Assembly: GCF_014651015.1 (NCBI RefSeq) | Contig: NZ_BMWB01000002.1 | Location: 372,001-436,000 of the forward strand | Origin: Streptomyces xantholiticus | GTDB taxonomy: Bacteria; Actinomycetota; Actinomycetes; Streptomycetales; Streptomycetaceae | Length of the DNA: 64,000 nt | Direction: 5' to 3' | Shown: piece by piece, positions 17,682 through 27,694 of the stretch | How positions within the stretch are numbered: the stretch's first letter is position 1 | How the letters are laid out: every line of letters starts with the position of its first letter | Notes under the pieces: generated by a model | What the model was told of the DNA's origin: nothing | Databases searched by the model: none | What the model saw: the letters and a program-made list of their open reading frames with translations, nothing else | Program-made: the position numbers and the translations under genes

Positions 17682-18764
17682 TCAGGCGCGCGCGGCTGCC
17701 GAAGCGGGCAGCCCCGGCAGCGGCAAGGTCGCATCCACCGCGAAACCGCCGTCCGGTGTCGGGGTCGCCGTGAGGGTGCCGCCGAGGGCTGCCGTGCGGG
17801 TACGGAGGCCGGGCAGACCGTGACCGCCCCGGTCCGGAGCAGCACAGGGGCCCGGCGGCGGGGTGTTGCGGACGGTGATGCGCAGGCCGTCGTCGGTGCG
17901 CCGGACCGAGACCTCCGCCGAGGCGCCCGGGGCATGGCGCCGGATGTTCGTCAGGGCCTCCTGCACGATGCGGTACGCGGTGTGCTGGACGGCGGGAGGG
18001 CAGTCGCCCGCATCCAGGTGCGCCGAGCCCACGATGTCGCCCGCGGCCTCGAGCAGTTCCGGCAGCCGGTCCAGGCCGGGTCCGTCGTGGCGGATGGCCC
18101 GGCGCAGGTCGGCCGCGGCCCGGCGGCCGAGCTCGCCCAGGGCCGCGGCCTCCTCCCGGTACGGGGCGGACTCGGCGGTCGCGGCGAGTGCGCCTGCGCG
18201 CAGGCTGATCAGGCTCAGATGGTGGGACGCCGTGTCGTGCACGTCGCGGGCCAGCCGCTCCCGTTCCCGCTGCGCGGCCTGTTCGGCGGCGTAACGGCGC
18301 TCGCGCTCCCTGGAGAGCGCCAGTTCGGCGAGGCGGGCGGCGAGTTCGGCGCGGGCGCGGCCCAGCAGGCCGAGGGCGGCGGGGGCGACGGCCAGCAGCC
18401 CGGCCAGCATGACGGCGAGGGTGGTGTCCGGCAGCGACCAGACGTAGCCGCCGAGGTGCCGCCACGGGACGAAGGCCACGACGGCGACGGCCGCGGACCC
18501 GGCGACGACCTCGCCGCGGCGGCGCTCGGACGCGGCGAGTGCGTGCAGTGCGCACATGGCCGGCAGCCACAGCACTCCGGTCGCGAGGGTGGGCAGCGCG
18601 AGGGCGAGCACGGTGCGCGGGAAGCGTCTGCGCAGGACGAGCGTGCCGGCGGCGGCGAGCGCGCCCACCGTCATCCAGTCCTCCAGCCAGGCGCGGGTGG
18701 CCAGGACCTCGGCGACGGCGACGGTGAGGACGAGAGCTTCGACCGCCCAGGTTCGAGGGGTCAT
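17682..18764 (-). CDS. Sensor histidine kinase (NarL/DesK-type, HisKA_3)
   Basis: A 360-residue membrane kinase. Four to five transmembrane helices (about residues 5-140) are followed by a coiled linker and the HisKA_3 phospho-acceptor box RERLARDVHDTASHHLSLIS. The ATPase domain has the N box EALTNIRRHAPGA and a G box GHGLPGLRTRTAALGG. ATG 18764 overlaps the stop of the response regulator gene (ATGA), so the pair is translationally coupled. The signal is unknown. Confidence 0.92.
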   Translation of the reverse strand: MTPRTWAVEALVLTVAVAEVLATRAWLEDWMTVGALAAAGTLVLRRRFPRTVLALALPTLATGVLWLPAMCALHALAASERRRGEVVAGSAAVAVVAFVPWRHLGGYVWSLPDTTLAVMLAGLLAVAPAALGLLGRARAELAARLAELALSRERERRYAAEQAAQRERERLARDVHDTASHHLSLISLRAGALAATAESAPYREEAAALGELGRRAAADLRRAIRHDGPGLDRLPELLEAAGDIVGSAHLDAGDCPPAVQHTAYRIVQEALTNIRRHAPGASAEVSVRRTDDGLRITVRNTPPPGPCAAPDRGGHGLPGLRTRTAALGGTLTATPTPDGGFAVDATLPLPGLPASAAARA

Positions 18765-19414
18765 TCCTGCTCCCGTCCGCCCGCCGACCGGTGGACGACC
18801 GCCGCCAGGCCCACCCGGCTGGTCACGGCGAGCTTCCGCTTGAGGGCGCCGATGTGCGTCTTGACCGTGGTCACGCCCATGCCGAGGTACGTGGCGATGT
18901 CGGCGTTGGGAAGTCCGGCCGCGATCAGGGCGAGGACGTCGCGCTCCCGGTCGGTGAGGCCGGTGAGGTCCTCGGGCTCGGCGGGCGCGACTGCGGGGGC
19001 GGACCGCAGCCGGCGGCCGAGGACGGCGGCGCTGCCGGGCGGTGTGCAGATCACTCCGCCGGCGGCGAGGAGCCGCACGGCGTCGACGAACAGGCGCGGC
19101 TCGGTGGTCTTGAGCAGAAAGCCGGAGGCGCCGCCCTGCAGCGCCCGTTCGACGTGGTCGGCCCGGTCCAGGGCGGTGAGCATCGCCACTACGGGCGGCT
19201 CGGGCAGCGCCCGCAGGTCTCGCAGCACGTCGAGGCCGTTCGCGGACGGCATGTCGATGTCGAGCAGCACCACGTCGGGGGCGAGCCGTCGGGCGGCGGC
19301 GACGGCGTCCGGCCCGTCGCAGGCGGCGGCGACGGTGATGGCGTCGGCGAAGTCGAGGATGCGGTGCAGCGCGGTGCGTACGAGCTCCTCGTCGTCGACG
19401 AGGAGCACACGCAC
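18761..19414 (-). CDS. LuxR/NarL-family response regulator
   Basis: A 217-residue response regulator. GTG 19414 has GAGG upstream and gives VRVLLVDDEELVRTAL, the normal receiver start. The receiver (1-120) has the DD pair, the phospho-acceptor in VVLLDIDMPSANG, T in MLTALD and K in FLLKTTEP. The C-terminal HTH reads LTDRERDVLALIAAGLPNAD. It is the first gene of the pair with the histidine kinase. Confidence 0.93.
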   Translation of the reverse strand: MRVLLVDDEELVRTALHRILDFADAITVAAACDGPDAVAAARRLAPDVVLLDIDMPSANGLDVLRDLRALPEPPVVAMLTALDRADHVERALQGGASGFLLKTTEPRLFVDAVRLLAAGGVICTPPGSAAVLGRRLRSAPAVAPAEPEDLTGLTDRERDVLALIAAGLPNADIATYLGMGVTTVKTHIGALKRKLAVTSRVGLAAVVHRSAGGREQE

Positions 19415-19667
19415 CGGCGGCCTCAAGTCGTAGAGCAAAGGTCGTCCTGTGGTCTGAGCGATGCGACGGCGGCTGCTGAGAGTCTGGGTGCAGATCCTAG
19501 AACTGCCCGAAGCGCATCCCCGCGCGCCCCACACGCGCGGGGCGGCGTGACCTCTCGGACAGGTCTGCGGGGACGCCACAAGCGCCCCGTCCGGATCCCC
19601 GGGAGCTGGACCACCTCCCGGGACACACGTCGCCCGGGCCGCCGGGCCCGTCCCACAAGGGGAACTG

Positions 19668-19961
19668 ATGAGTGCGGTGCCCCCGGCCGAGGAGGAACCG
19701 TCGTACGCCGCTGAGCCGGCGCACGACGCGGCCGGGACCGCCGGATGGGCGAAGGCGTCCCCCCACGCCCGGGCGGCGTGGACCGTCGGTGGTGCCGTAC
19801 TCATCGTCGGCTCCGTGGTGCTGTTCTTCGTCCTGCGCGAGCGGGTGGTCGAGCTCGGCACCGGCTGGCGTTACGCACTCGGTCTCACCCTGCGCGGCGG
19901 GCTCTTCCTGCTGCTGCTGGCCGGCACGTACTGCGTGGTGCGCGGCCGCTGGCGGGACTGA
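19668..19961 (+). CDS. Small two-helix membrane protein
   Basis: A 97-residue membrane protein. ATG 19668 follows AAGGGGAACTG. An acidic, Ala-rich cytoplasmic N-terminus leads into two transmembrane helices (TVGGAVLIVGSVVLFFVL and ALGLTLRGGLFLLLLAGTYC), and the protein ends in a short basic tail. Function unknown. It ends 10 bases before the convergent phosphatase gene. Confidence 0.75.
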   Translation: MSAVPPAEEEPSYAAEPAHDAAGTAGWAKASPHARAAWTVGGAVLIVGSVVLFFVLRERVVELGTGWRYALGLTLRGGLFLLLLAGTYCVVRGRWRD

Positions 19962-19971
19962 GCCCGCGGGG

Positions 19972-20760
19972 TCACTCCGCGGGTGTGAGGCCCGCCGCAT
20001 CCAGCAGATACGCGGTCATCGGGTCGTAGAAGCGCGGATCGGTGACGTGGTCGTCCAGGGGGACGGTGACCTGGAGGGTGCCCTCGGCCTCGCCGATGAA
20101 CAGCGCCGGGTCGTTGCAGTCCGCGTATCCGATGGAGTCCAGTCCGCGCTGGCCCGCGCAGCCTGCCCAGCCGTGGTCGGCCACCACCAGGTCGGGCAGT
20201 GGCCGGCCTTCGCGCGCCATGGCGTCCAGGATGGCTGCCATCGGGGCGGGCGAGTGGGTGTGCCACAGCGTCGCGCCGCGCTCCAGCATGGCGACGTCGG
20301 CGAACTGGAAGACCATGCCCTCGTCGGCGAAGAGTCCACCGGGGATGCGTACGATCTCGCACCCGGCCGCCCGCAGGGCCGCCGCGGTCTGCCGGTGCAC
20401 GTCGAGCAGGCCACCGGGGTGCCCGGTCGCGAAGAGCACGCGCTCCTGGGCGTCGGCCGCCTTGCGCAGCCGCGCGGCCATGCGCTCGAGCGCGTCGACG
20501 GTCAGCTCGGGGTCGATGGTGTCCTGCCCCTGCCGGTGCTCCGGGTCGTCGCTCACACCGCACCGCTCGGCCATGACGGCGAGCACGTCCTGCTCGTCGC
20601 TCCAGCGGTCGCCGAGCTCGAGCCCGAGCCAGTAGTGCCGGTCGCCGTTGGCCAGCTTGCGGTAGTGGGAGAGGTTGTTGTCGCGTGGCGTGGCGACGTC
20701 TCCTGCGATACGTGAGCGGACGAGGTGGTCGACGAGGGCGGCGCGGCTGGGTATCGGCAT
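19972..20760 (-). CDS. Conserved actinobacterial protein annotated as phosphatase
   Basis: A 262-residue cytoplasmic protein of a family conserved in Streptomyces and usually labelled phosphatase. ATG 20760 starts MPIPSRAALVDHLVRSRIAG. Notable motifs are RDNNLSHYRKLANGDRHYWL, LFATGHPGGLLDVH, LPDLVVADHGWAGCAGQRGL and a C-terminal ALFIGEAEGTLQVTVPLDDH. The His- and Asp-rich motifs are compatible with a metal-dependent hydrolase, but I cannot name a catalytic residue or substrate. Treat the phosphatase label as tentative. Confidence 0.75.
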   Translation of the reverse strand: MPIPSRAALVDHLVRSRIAGDVATPRDNNLSHYRKLANGDRHYWLGLELGDRWSDEQDVLAVMAERCGVSDDPEHRQGQDTIDPELTVDALERMAARLRKAADAQERVLFATGHPGGLLDVHRQTAAALRAAGCEIVRIPGGLFADEGMVFQFADVAMLERGATLWHTHSPAPMAAILDAMAREGRPLPDLVVADHGWAGCAGQRGLDSIGYADCNDPALFIGEAEGTLQVTVPLDDHVTDPRFYDPMTAYLLDAAGLTPAE

Positions 20761-21124
20761 GGACCCATTGTGCCGTGGGGTGCGCGGAGCGTGTCGACCG
20801 TATTGCCCGCTGGGACGCGGGGCGCCGCGCGCGGCGCCAGAGGCCGCGGTGACGGCCCTCGGCCCTGCCCGCACTGCCCCCGTCCTGCTCCTGCCCGGCC
20901 GCTGGGGCGTCGGGCTCGGTGGCCAGGCAGGGGCCGGCATGCGGCCGACGCCGCGGCCCGCCGGACGTCACGGGTTACGGGCGACGGGGGCGGCCCCGGC
21001 GGCGGGCCGTCGGTCGCGCGCGACGGCCGGCCGGTGGCCCTACGGCCCCGGACGGTCCGACAGCCCGGCCGTTCGGGCGTCGTGGCCCGCTTCCGCGCCC
21101 GCCGGTCGAACGGCCCGGTCGCGC
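20761..21124. other. Gap without a supported gene
   Basis: About 360 bases of extremely GC-rich sequence between two minus-strand genes. Open frames occur on both strands but have Arg/Pro/Gly-rich products, no ribosome sites and no recognisable motifs. It must hold the promoter of the phosphatase-like gene near 20761-20830. Nothing else seen. Confidence 0.6.
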
Positions 21125-21721
21125 CTACGGCGTAGCGAGCGACGCGAACGCGCCGTGCGCCAGGCGTCTGAGCAGCGCCTCCGTCGCCGTGCGGCCCAGG
21201 GGGCCGCCGCCGTTCGCCCCCAGGTGCGGGGTGGAGTTCAGCAGACCGAAGACGGCGTGCACCGCCGCCCGCGCCTGCGACTCGGCGACCTCTGGATGCA
21301 GCTCCCGCACCACGGTCACCCACAGCTCCACGTACTGCCGCTGGAGCCGGCGCACCCGCTTGCGGTCGCTGTCCCGGAGGCGGTCCAGCTCGCGGTCGTG
21401 CAGGGTGATCAGCGGGCGGTCGTCGAGTGCGAAGTCGATGTGGCCGTCGATGAGCGACGCGAGCAGGGCCTCCGGGCCCGTTCCCGCCTCCTCGACCCGC
21501 AGCCGCCCCCCGTCGAGGAGGCGCTCACTGATGCCGACCAGCAGCTCCGCCAGCATCGCGTCCTTGCCCGCGAAGTGGCGGTACAGGCCCGGGCCGCTGA
21601 TGCCGACCGCGGCTCCTATCTCGTCGACGCCCACTCCGTGGAAGCCCCGCTCTGCGAAGAGGCGGGCGGCCTCCCTGAGGATCTGCTCGCGGCGGGTCGG
21701 GGCCGCGGTCCTGGTGCTCAT
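21125..21721 (-). CDS. TetR-family regulator of the leucine/isovalerate degradation operon
   Basis: A 198-residue TetR-family repressor. The N-terminal HTH is REQILREAARLFAERGFHGV followed by GVDEIGAAVGISGPGLYRHF; the C-terminal ligand domain is helical. ATG 21721 is chosen; ATG 21727 adds MF. No Shine-Dalgarno is visible, so it may be leaderless. It is divergent from the carboxylase/lyase/dehydrogenase operon, and the 88-base intergenic region carries two GTTAA-N6-TTAAC-like boxes. It very probably represses the operon and itself, with an acyl-CoA intermediate as likely inducer (inference). Confidence 0.9.
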   Translation of the reverse strand: MSTRTAAPTRREQILREAARLFAERGFHGVGVDEIGAAVGISGPGLYRHFAGKDAMLAELLVGISERLLDGGRLRVEEAGTGPEALLASLIDGHIDFALDDRPLITLHDRELDRLRDSDRKRVRRLQRQYVELWVTVVRELHPEVAESQARAAVHAVFGLLNSTPHLGANGGGPLGRTATEALLRRLAHGAFASLATP

Positions 21722-21744
21722 GAACATTCATTCTAGACAGGGCG

Positions 21745-21789
21745 GTTAGCGGTCGTTAACCTGGACGCAATACGTTAACGCTCATTAAC
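21745..21789. promoter_or_regulatory. Pair of TetR-type operator boxes
   Basis: GTTAGCGGTCGTTAAC (21745-21760) and GTTAACGCTCATTAAC (21774-21789) are two copies of a 16-base imperfect palindrome, start-to-start 29 bases apart, in the divergent gap between the TetR gene and the liu-type operon. The second copy ends 20 bases before the downstream ATG. Confidence 0.7.
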
Positions 21790-21809
21790 CGAGCAAGGGA
21801 GCTCGATCG

Positions 21810-23426
21810 ATGCAGCAGGCACCAGTGCTGACGAGCGCCGCAGACCCGGCGTCCGAGGCCTGGCAGGCCAATGAGGCGGCACACCAGGAGCTCGCCGACG
21901 GCCTGCGGTCACGCCTCGCGGCGGCCCGCCTCGGCGGCGGCGAGAAGGCGCGCGCCCGCCACACGGCGCGCGGGAAGCTGCTGCCGAGGGACAGAGTGGA
22001 CACCCTGCTCGACCCCGGCTCGCCCTTCCTGGAGCTCGCCCCCCTCGCGGCCGAGGGGATGTACGGCGGGCAGGCCCCGGCCGCCGGGGTCATCGCCGGC
22101 ATCGGCCGGGTCAGCGGGCGCGAGGTCGTCGTCGTGGCGAACGACGCCACCGTCAAGGGCGGCACGTACTACCCGATGACGGTGAAGAAGCATCTGCGGG
22201 CGCAGGAGGTCGCACTGGAGAACCGGCTGCCGTGCGTCTACCTCGTGGACTCCGGCGGCGCGTTCCTGCCGATGCAGGACGAGGTCTTCCCCGACCGCGA
22301 GCACTTCGGCCGGATCTTCTACAACCAGGCGCGGATGTCCGGCACGGGAATCCCCCAGATCGCGGCGGTCCTCGGCTCCTGCACGGCGGGCGGGGCGTAC
22401 GTCCCGGCGATGAGCGACGAGGCCGTGATCGTCCGCAATCAGGGCACGATCTTCCTCGGCGGCCCGCCGCTGGTGAAGGCGGCGACCGGCGAGGTCGTCA
22501 CGGCGGAGGAACTCGGCGGCGGCGAGGTCCACTCCCGCGTCTCCGGCGTCACCGACCACCTCGCGGAGGACGACGCGCACGCGCTGCGGATCGTGCGGAA
22601 CATCGTGGCGACACTCCCCGAGCGCGGCCCGCTGCCCTGGTCGGTCGAGCCGGCCCAGGAGCCCAAGGTCGACCCGGCGGGGCTGTACGGCGCGGTGCCG
22701 GTCGACTCCCGCACGCCGTACGACGTCCGGGAGGTCATCGCCCGGATCACGGACGGCTCCCGCTTCTGCGAGTTCAAGTCCGAGTTCGGCCAGACGCTGG
22801 TCACCGGCTTCGCCCGGATCCACGGCCACCCGGTCGGCATCGTCGCCAACAACGGCATCCTGTTCGCCGAGTCGGCCCAGAAGGGCGCTCACTTCATCGA
22901 GCTGTGCGACCAGCGCGGCATCCCCCTGCTCTTCCTGCAGAACATCTCCGGCTTCATGGTCGGCAAGGACTACGAGGCCGGCGGCATCGCCAAGCACGGC
23001 GCCAAGATGGTCACCGCGGTGGCCTGCACCCGCGTACCGAAGCTGACGGTCGTCGTCGGCGGTTCCTACGGCGCGGGCAACTACTCGATGTGCGGCCGGG
23101 CGTACGGCCCCCGCTTCCTGTGGATGTGGCCCAACGCCAAGATCTCGGTCATGGGCGGCGAGCAGGCCGCGTCCGTGCTGGCCACCGTCAAGCGGGACCA
23201 GCTGGAGGGCCGAGGCGAGCAGTGGTCCGCCGAGGAGGAAGAGGCCTTCAAGGACCCGATCCGCGCCCAGTACGAGACACAGGGCAGCGCCTACTACGCC
23301 ACGGCCCGACTGTGGGACGACGGCGTGATCGACCCGATGGAGACCCGGCAGGTGCTGGGGCTCGCTCTGACCGCGTGTGCCAACGCCCCGTTGGGAGACG
23401 CCGGCTTCGGCGTCTTCCGGATGTGA
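21810..23426 (+). CDS. Acyl-CoA carboxylase beta subunit (methylcrotonyl-CoA type)
   Basis: A 538-residue carboxyltransferase subunit. ATG 21810 follows AAGGGAG. It has the paired crotonase-like carboxyltransferase halves, with acyl-CoA site [20 protein letters not shown] and oxyanion glycines ([15 protein letters not shown]), and the biotin-side loop [20 protein letters not shown]. The [13 protein letters not shown] segment is characteristic of methylcrotonyl/geranyl-CoA carboxylases. With the biotin subunit it converts 3-methylcrotonyl-CoA to 3-methylglutaconyl-CoA in leucine breakdown. First gene of the operon. Confidence 0.93.
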   Translation: MQQAPVLTSAADPASEAWQANEAAHQELADGLRSRLAAARLGGGEKARARHTARGKLLPRDRVDTLLDPGSPFLELAPLAAEGMYGGQAPAAGVIAGIGRVSGREVVVVANDATVKGGTYYPMTVKKHLRAQEVALENRLPCVYLVDSGGAFLPMQDEVFPDREHFGRIFYNQARMSGTGIPQIAAVLGSCTAGGAYVPAMSDEAVIVRNQGTIFLGGPPLVKAATGEVVTAEELGGGEVHSRVSGVTDHLAEDDAHALRIVRNIVATLPERGPLPWSVEPAQEPKVDPAGLYGAVPVDSRTPYDVREVIARITDGSRFCEFKSEFGQTLVTGFARIHGHPVGIVANNGILFAESAQKGAHFIELCDQRGIPLLFLQNISGFMVGKDYEAGGIAKHGAKMVTAVACTRVPKLTVVVGGSYGAGNYSMCGRAYGPRFLWMWPNAKISVMGGEQAASVLATVKRDQLEGRGEQWSAEEEEAFKDPIRAQYETQGSAYYATARLWDDGVIDPMETRQVLGLALTACANAPLGDAGFGVFRM

Positions 23427-23440
23427 GGGACCTCGAGACG

Positions 23441-25408
23441 ATGACGATGTTCGACACCGTTCTGGTGGCCAACAGGGGCGAGATCGCCGTACGGGTCATC
23501 CGCACCCTGCGGTCCCTCGGCGTGCGCTCCGTGGCCGTCTTCAGCGACGCGGACGCCGATGCCCGCCATGTGCGCGAGGCGGACACGGCCGTCCGTATCG
23601 GCCCGGCGCCGGCCGCCGAGAGCTACCTCTCGATCGACCGACTGCTGGACGCCGCGACCCGCACCGGCGCCCAGGCCGTCCACCCCGGCTACGGCTTTCT
23701 CGCGGAGAACGCGGGCTTCGCCCGGGCCTGTGCGGAGGCCGGCCTGGTCTTCATCGGCCCGCCCGCCTCCGCGATCTCCCTGATGGGCGACAAGATCCGC
23801 GCCAAGGAGACCGTGAAGGCGGCCGGTGTGCCGGTCGTGCCCGGTTCCTCCGGCAGCGGCCTGAGCGACGGTGAACTGGCCGCGGCGGCCCGCGAGATCG
23901 GTATGCCGGTGCTCCTCAAGCCCTCGGCGGGCGGTGGCGGCAAGGGCATGCGCCTCACCCGTGTCGAGTCCGCGCTGATGGACGAGATCGCGGCGGCCAG
24001 GCGGGAGGCCCGGGCCTCCTTCGGCGACGACACGCTGCTGGTCGAGCGCTGGATCGACCGGCCCCGGCACATCGAGATCCAGGTGCTGGCCGACGGTCAC
24101 GGCAATGTGGTGCACCTCGGCGAGCGCGAGTGCTCGCTGCAGCGCCGCCACCAGAAGATCATCGAGGAGGCGCCGTCCGTCCTGCTGGACGAGGCGACGC
24201 GCGCCGCGATGGGAGAGGCGGCCGTGCAGGCGGCCCGCTCCTGCGGCTACCGGGGCGCGGGCACGGTGGAGTTCATCGTCCCGGGCACCGACCCTTCGCA
24301 GTACTTCTTCATGGAGATGAACACGCGCCTCCAGGTGGAGCACCCGGTGACCGAGCTCGTCACCGGCCTGGACCTGGTGGAGTGGCAGCTGCGGGTGGCC
24401 GCCGGTGAGCGGCTGGCCTTCACCCAGGACGACATCACGCTCACGGGGCACGCGGTCGAGGCCCGTGTCTGCGCCGAGGACCCGGCCCGCGGTTTCCTGC
24501 CCTCCGGCGGTACGGTCCTGCTGCTCCGGGAGCCGCAGGCCGACGGTGTGCGCACCGACTCGGGCCTCACCGAGGGTTCGGAGGTCGGCAGCCTGTACGA
24601 CCCGATGCTCTCGAAGGTCATCGCGTACGGCCCCGACCGCCCCACGGCCCTGCGCAAACTGCGAGCGGCCCTCGCGGATACGGTGACGCTCGGCGTCCCG
24701 ACGAACGCGGGCTTCCTGCGCCGCTTGCTGGCGCATCCCGCGGTGGTGTCCGGCGAGATGGACACGGGCCTGGTGGAGCGCGAGGCGGACGCCCTGGTGC
24801 CACATGGAGTGCCGGACGAGGTGTACGAGGCGGCGGCCGCGGTCAGGGCCGCCGAGCTGGCACCGCCCGTGACGAAGGGCTGGACCGACCCGTTCTCGGT
24901 GCCGAGCGGCTGGCGGACGGGCGGTGAACCGGCCCCGCTCGCCTTCCCGTTGCGCGTGCCGGGCACCGATCCCGTCACGCACACCGTCCGCAGGCAGGCC
25001 ACGCCCCGGGTGGAGGCGCACACGGTCTCCGTGGAGATGCACGGCGTCACGCACACCTTCCACCGGGCCGGCGACTGGCTCGGCCGGGACGGTGACTCCT
25101 GGCATGTGGCGGATCACGACCCGGTCGAGGCGTCGCTCAGCGGTGCCGCCCGCTCCGGGGTGGACACCCTGGCCGCGCCCATGCCGGGCACGGTCACCGT
25201 CGTCAAGGTCGCCGTCGGCGACGTGGTGGCGGCCGGGCAGAGCCTGCTGGTGGTCGAGGCGATGAAGATGGAGCACGTCATCTCCGCCCCGCACGCCGGG
25301 ACGGTCACCGAGCTCGACGTCACCGCGGGCTCGACCGTCGCCATGGACCAGGTGCTGGCCGTGGTCACCCCGCAGGAGAGCGACGAGCCCGGCGAGGAGC
25401 AGAAATGA
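23441..25408 (+). CDS. Acyl-CoA carboxylase alpha subunit (biotin carboxylase plus biotin carrier)
   Basis: A 655-residue alpha subunit. ATG 23441 opens [20 protein letters not shown]. The biotin carboxylase N-domain, the ATP-grasp with [12 protein letters not shown], and the catalytic [19 protein letters not shown] are present. A linker domain is followed by the C-terminal biotinyl domain with [13 protein letters not shown], whose Lys is biotinylated. It starts 14 bases after the beta subunit and overlaps the lyase start by four bases (ATGA). It carboxylates biotin with ATP and bicarbonate for methylcrotonyl-CoA. Confidence 0.94.
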   Translation: MTMFDTVLVANRGEIAVRVIRTLRSLGVRSVAVFSDADADARHVREADTAVRIGPAPAAESYLSIDRLLDAATRTGAQAVHPGYGFLAENAGFARACAEAGLVFIGPPASAISLMGDKIRAKETVKAAGVPVVPGSSGSGLSDGELAAAAREIGMPVLLKPSAGGGGKGMRLTRVESALMDEIAAARREARASFGDDTLLVERWIDRPRHIEIQVLADGHGNVVHLGERECSLQRRHQKIIEEAPSVLLDEATRAAMGEAAVQAARSCGYRGAGTVEFIVPGTDPSQYFFMEMNTRLQVEHPVTELVTGLDLVEWQLRVAAGERLAFTQDDITLTGHAVEARVCAEDPARGFLPSGGTVLLLREPQADGVRTDSGLTEGSEVGSLYDPMLSKVIAYGPDRPTALRKLRAALADTVTLGVPTNAGFLRRLLAHPAVVSGEMDTGLVEREADALVPHGVPDEVYEAAAAVRAAELAPPVTKGWTDPFSVPSGWRTGGEPAPLAFPLRVPGTDPVTHTVRRQATPRVEAHTVSVEMHGVTHTFHRAGDWLGRDGDSWHVADHDPVEASLSGAARSGVDTLAAPMPGTVTVVKVAVGDVVAAGQSLLVVEAMKMEHVISAPHAGTVTELDVTAGSTVAMDQVLAVVTPQESDEPGEEQK

Positions 25409-26340
25409 CGACGCTGCCCATGACGGTCCGTGCCAAGGGCCTGCCCACCCGGGTCCGTATCCACGAGGTCGGCCCCCGCGACGGTCTGCAGAACGAGAAG
25501 TCGGTGGTACCCACCGAGGTCAAGGCCGAGTTCGTCCGCCGCCTCGCCGGTGCCGGACTGACCACGGTCGAGGCGACCAGCTTCGTCCACCCCAAGTGGG
25601 TGCCCCAACTGGCCGACGCCGAAAAGCTGTTCCCCCTGGTCAGCGACCTCGTCGGCGTGCGGCTGCCGGTCCTGGTCCCCAACGACCGGGGCCTGGACCG
25701 TGCGCTGGGCCTCGGTGCCCGCGAGGTGGCCGTGTTCGCCAGCGCCACCGAGTCGTTCGCCAGGGCCAACCTCAACCGCACGGTCGACGAGGCGCTCGCC
25801 ATGTTCGAGCCGGTGGTGACCAGGGCCGTCGAGCACGGCCTGCGGGTGCGCGGCTATCTCAGCATGTGCTTCGGCGACCCGTGGGAGGGCCCGGTCCCGA
25901 TCGACCAGGTCGTCCGGGTGACGCGGCGCCTCGCCGACATCGGCTGCGACGAGCTGAGCCTCGGCGACACGATCGGCGTCGCCACCCCCGGCCATGTGGC
26001 CGCCCTGCTCACCGCGCTGAACGAGGCCGGAGTGACGAGCGACCGGCTCGCCGTGCACTTCCACGACACCTACGGTCAGGCCCTCGCCAACACCCTCGCC
26101 GCGCTCCAGCAGGGCGTGGGCGTCGTCGACTCCTCGGCGGGCGGCCTCGGCGGCTGCCCGTACGCGAAGAGCGCGACGGGAAACCTCGCCACCGAGGACC
26201 TCGTGTGGATGCTTCACGGCCTCGGCATCGAAACCGGGGTCGATCTCGGCCGGCTCACCGCCACGAGCGTGTGGATGGCCGAACAGCTGGGCCGCCCCAG
26301 CCCCTCCCGTACCGTCCGTGCCCTCTCCCACAAGGAGTGA
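25405..26340 (+). CDS. Hydroxymethylglutaryl-CoA lyase
   Basis: A 311-residue TIM-barrel lyase that cleaves HMG-CoA to acetyl-CoA and acetoacetate, the last step of leucine degradation. Visible: [29 protein letters not shown], metal ligands in [13 protein letters not shown], and the active-site cysteine loop [18 protein letters not shown] 25405 overlaps the carboxylase stop. Methylglutaconyl-CoA hydratase is not in this operon and must be elsewhere. Confidence 0.95.
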   Translation: MTTLPMTVRAKGLPTRVRIHEVGPRDGLQNEKSVVPTEVKAEFVRRLAGAGLTTVEATSFVHPKWVPQLADAEKLFPLVSDLVGVRLPVLVPNDRGLDRALGLGAREVAVFASATESFARANLNRTVDEALAMFEPVVTRAVEHGLRVRGYLSMCFGDPWEGPVPIDQVVRVTRRLADIGCDELSLGDTIGVATPGHVAALLTALNEAGVTSDRLAVHFHDTYGQALANTLAALQQGVGVVDSSAGGLGGCPYAKSATGNLATEDLVWMLHGLGIETGVDLGRLTATSVWMAEQLGRPSPSRTVRALSHKE

Positions 26341-26346
26341 CTCCTG

Positions 26347-27507
26347 ATGTCCCTTGACCACCGGCTTTCCGCCGAACACGAGGAACTCCGCCGTACGGTC
26401 GAGCAGTTCGCGCACGACGTGGTCGCCCCGAAGATCGGCGACTTCTACGAGCGGCACGAGTTCCCGTACGAGATCGTCCGCGAGATGGGCAGGATGGGCC
26501 TGTTCGGGCTGCCGTTCCCCGAGGAGTACGGCGGCATGGGCGGCGACTACCTCGCCCTCGGTATCGCCCTGGAGGAGCTGGCCCGTGTCGACTCGTCCGT
26601 GGCCATCACCCTGGAGGCGGGCGTCTCGCTCGGCGCGATGCCGATCCATCTGTTCGGCACCGAGGAGCAGAAGCAGCAGTGGCTGCCGCGGCTGTGCTCG
26701 GGTGAGATCCTCGGCGCCTTCGGGTTGACCGAGCCGGACTGCGGATCCGACGCGGGCGGTACGAAGACCACCGCCGTGCGGGACGGCGACGAGTGGGTCA
26801 TCAACGGTTCCAAGTGCTTCATCACCAACTCGGGCACCGACATCACCGGTCTGGTGACCGTCACCGCGGTCACGGGCCGCAAGGCGGACGGACGGCCGGA
26901 GATCTCGTCCATCATCGTCCCCTCGGGTACGCCGGGCTTCACCGTCGCCGCCCCCTACTCCAAGGTGGGATGGAACGCGTCCGACACCCGTGAGCTCTCG
27001 TTCGCCGACGTGCGGGTCCCCCTCTCCAACCTGCTGGGCGAGGAGGGCCGCGGGTACGCGCAGTTCCTGCGCATCCTCGACGAGGGCCGGATCGCCATCT
27101 CGGCGCTGGCGACCGGCCTCGCGCAGGGCTGTGTGGACGAGTCCGTGAAGTACGCCCAGGAACGGCATGCGTTCGGCAGGCCGATCGGGGCGAACCAGGC
27201 GATCCAGTTCAAGATCGCGGACATGGAGATGAAGGCCCACATGGCGCGTGTCGGCTGGCGTGACGCGGCGTCCCGGCTGGTGGCCGGAGAGCCGTTCAAG
27301 AAGGAGGCGGCCGTCGCCAAGCTGTACTCCTCCACGGTCGCGGTGGACAACGCCCGTGAGGCAACCCAGATCCACGGCGGCTATGGCTTCATGAACGAGT
27401 ATCCGGTGGCGCGAATGTGGCGTGACTCGAAGATACTGGAGATCGGCGAGGGCACCAGCGAGGTCCAGCGAATGCTGATCGCAAGGGAGTTGGGTCTCAC
27501 CGGCTGA
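26347..27507 (+). CDS. Isovaleryl-CoA-dehydrogenase-type acyl-CoA dehydrogenase
   Basis: A 386-residue acyl-CoA dehydrogenase. ATG 26347 follows AAGGAG, six bases after the lyase. It carries FGLTEPDCGSDAGGTKTTAV (flavin site), FITNSGTDITGLVTVTAV and IHGGYGFMNEYPVARMWRDS. By position it is the isovaleryl-CoA dehydrogenase that feeds 3-methylcrotonyl-CoA to the carboxylase. Streptomycete enzymes at this locus may also oxidise isobutyryl-CoA, so branched-chain specificity is not settled by sequence. Confidence 0.92.
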   Translation: MSLDHRLSAEHEELRRTVEQFAHDVVAPKIGDFYERHEFPYEIVREMGRMGLFGLPFPEEYGGMGGDYLALGIALEELARVDSSVAITLEAGVSLGAMPIHLFGTEEQKQQWLPRLCSGEILGAFGLTEPDCGSDAGGTKTTAVRDGDEWVINGSKCFITNSGTDITGLVTVTAVTGRKADGRPEISSIIVPSGTPGFTVAAPYSKVGWNASDTRELSFADVRVPLSNLLGEEGRGYAQFLRILDEGRIAISALATGLAQGCVDESVKYAQERHAFGRPIGANQAIQFKIADMEMKAHMARVGWRDAASRLVAGEPFKKEAAVAKLYSSTVAVDNAREATQIHGGYGFMNEYPVARMWRDSKILEIGEGTSEVQRMLIARELGLTG

Positions 27508-27530
27508 GCCGGCGACAGGCAGGCGACAAC

Positions 27531-27563
27531 CGGCGCGCGGCACCCCGGAGGGGCCGCGCGCCG
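27531..27563 (+). terminator. Hairpin terminator after the liu-type operon
   Basis: An 11-bp perfect stem (CGGCGCGCGGC at 27531-27541 with GCCGCGCGCCG at 27553-27563) just past the last dehydrogenase gene. No T-run, as is usual in Streptomyces. Confidence 0.65.
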
Positions 27564-27625
27564 CCGCGTGTTCAAGCTCACGCACGGCCGGCGCCGCTCG
27601 ATCGGGGCAGCCCCTGGACAGGTTG

Positions 27626-27644
27626 TGAGGTTAGGCTAACCTAC
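27626..27644. promoter_or_regulatory. Iron box (DmdR1/IdeR-type operator) upstream of desE
   Basis: TGAGGTTAGGCTAACCTAC matches the 19-bp actinobacterial iron box TTAGGTTAGGCTAACCTAA at 16 of 19 positions, with the core AGGTTAGGCTAACCT intact. It lies 51 bases upstream of the desE start, so the receptor and reductase genes should be repressed by the DtxR-family regulator when iron is sufficient. Confidence 0.9.
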
Positions 27645-27694
27645 CCTCGAACCTGCCGGTGCCTCATCCGGCACCGTACGAAAGCGGAAACACC

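Noticed and set aside
20919..21749. Plus-strand frames opposite the TetR gene
   Set aside because: Arg/Pro/Ser-rich shadow frames without start signals; the TetR protein on the minus strand is unambiguous.
22232..23440. Open frame extending the biotin carboxylase gene upstream by about 400 codons
   Set aside because: It overlaps the whole carboxylase beta gene in another frame; homologous biotin carboxylases start at the ATG at 23441.
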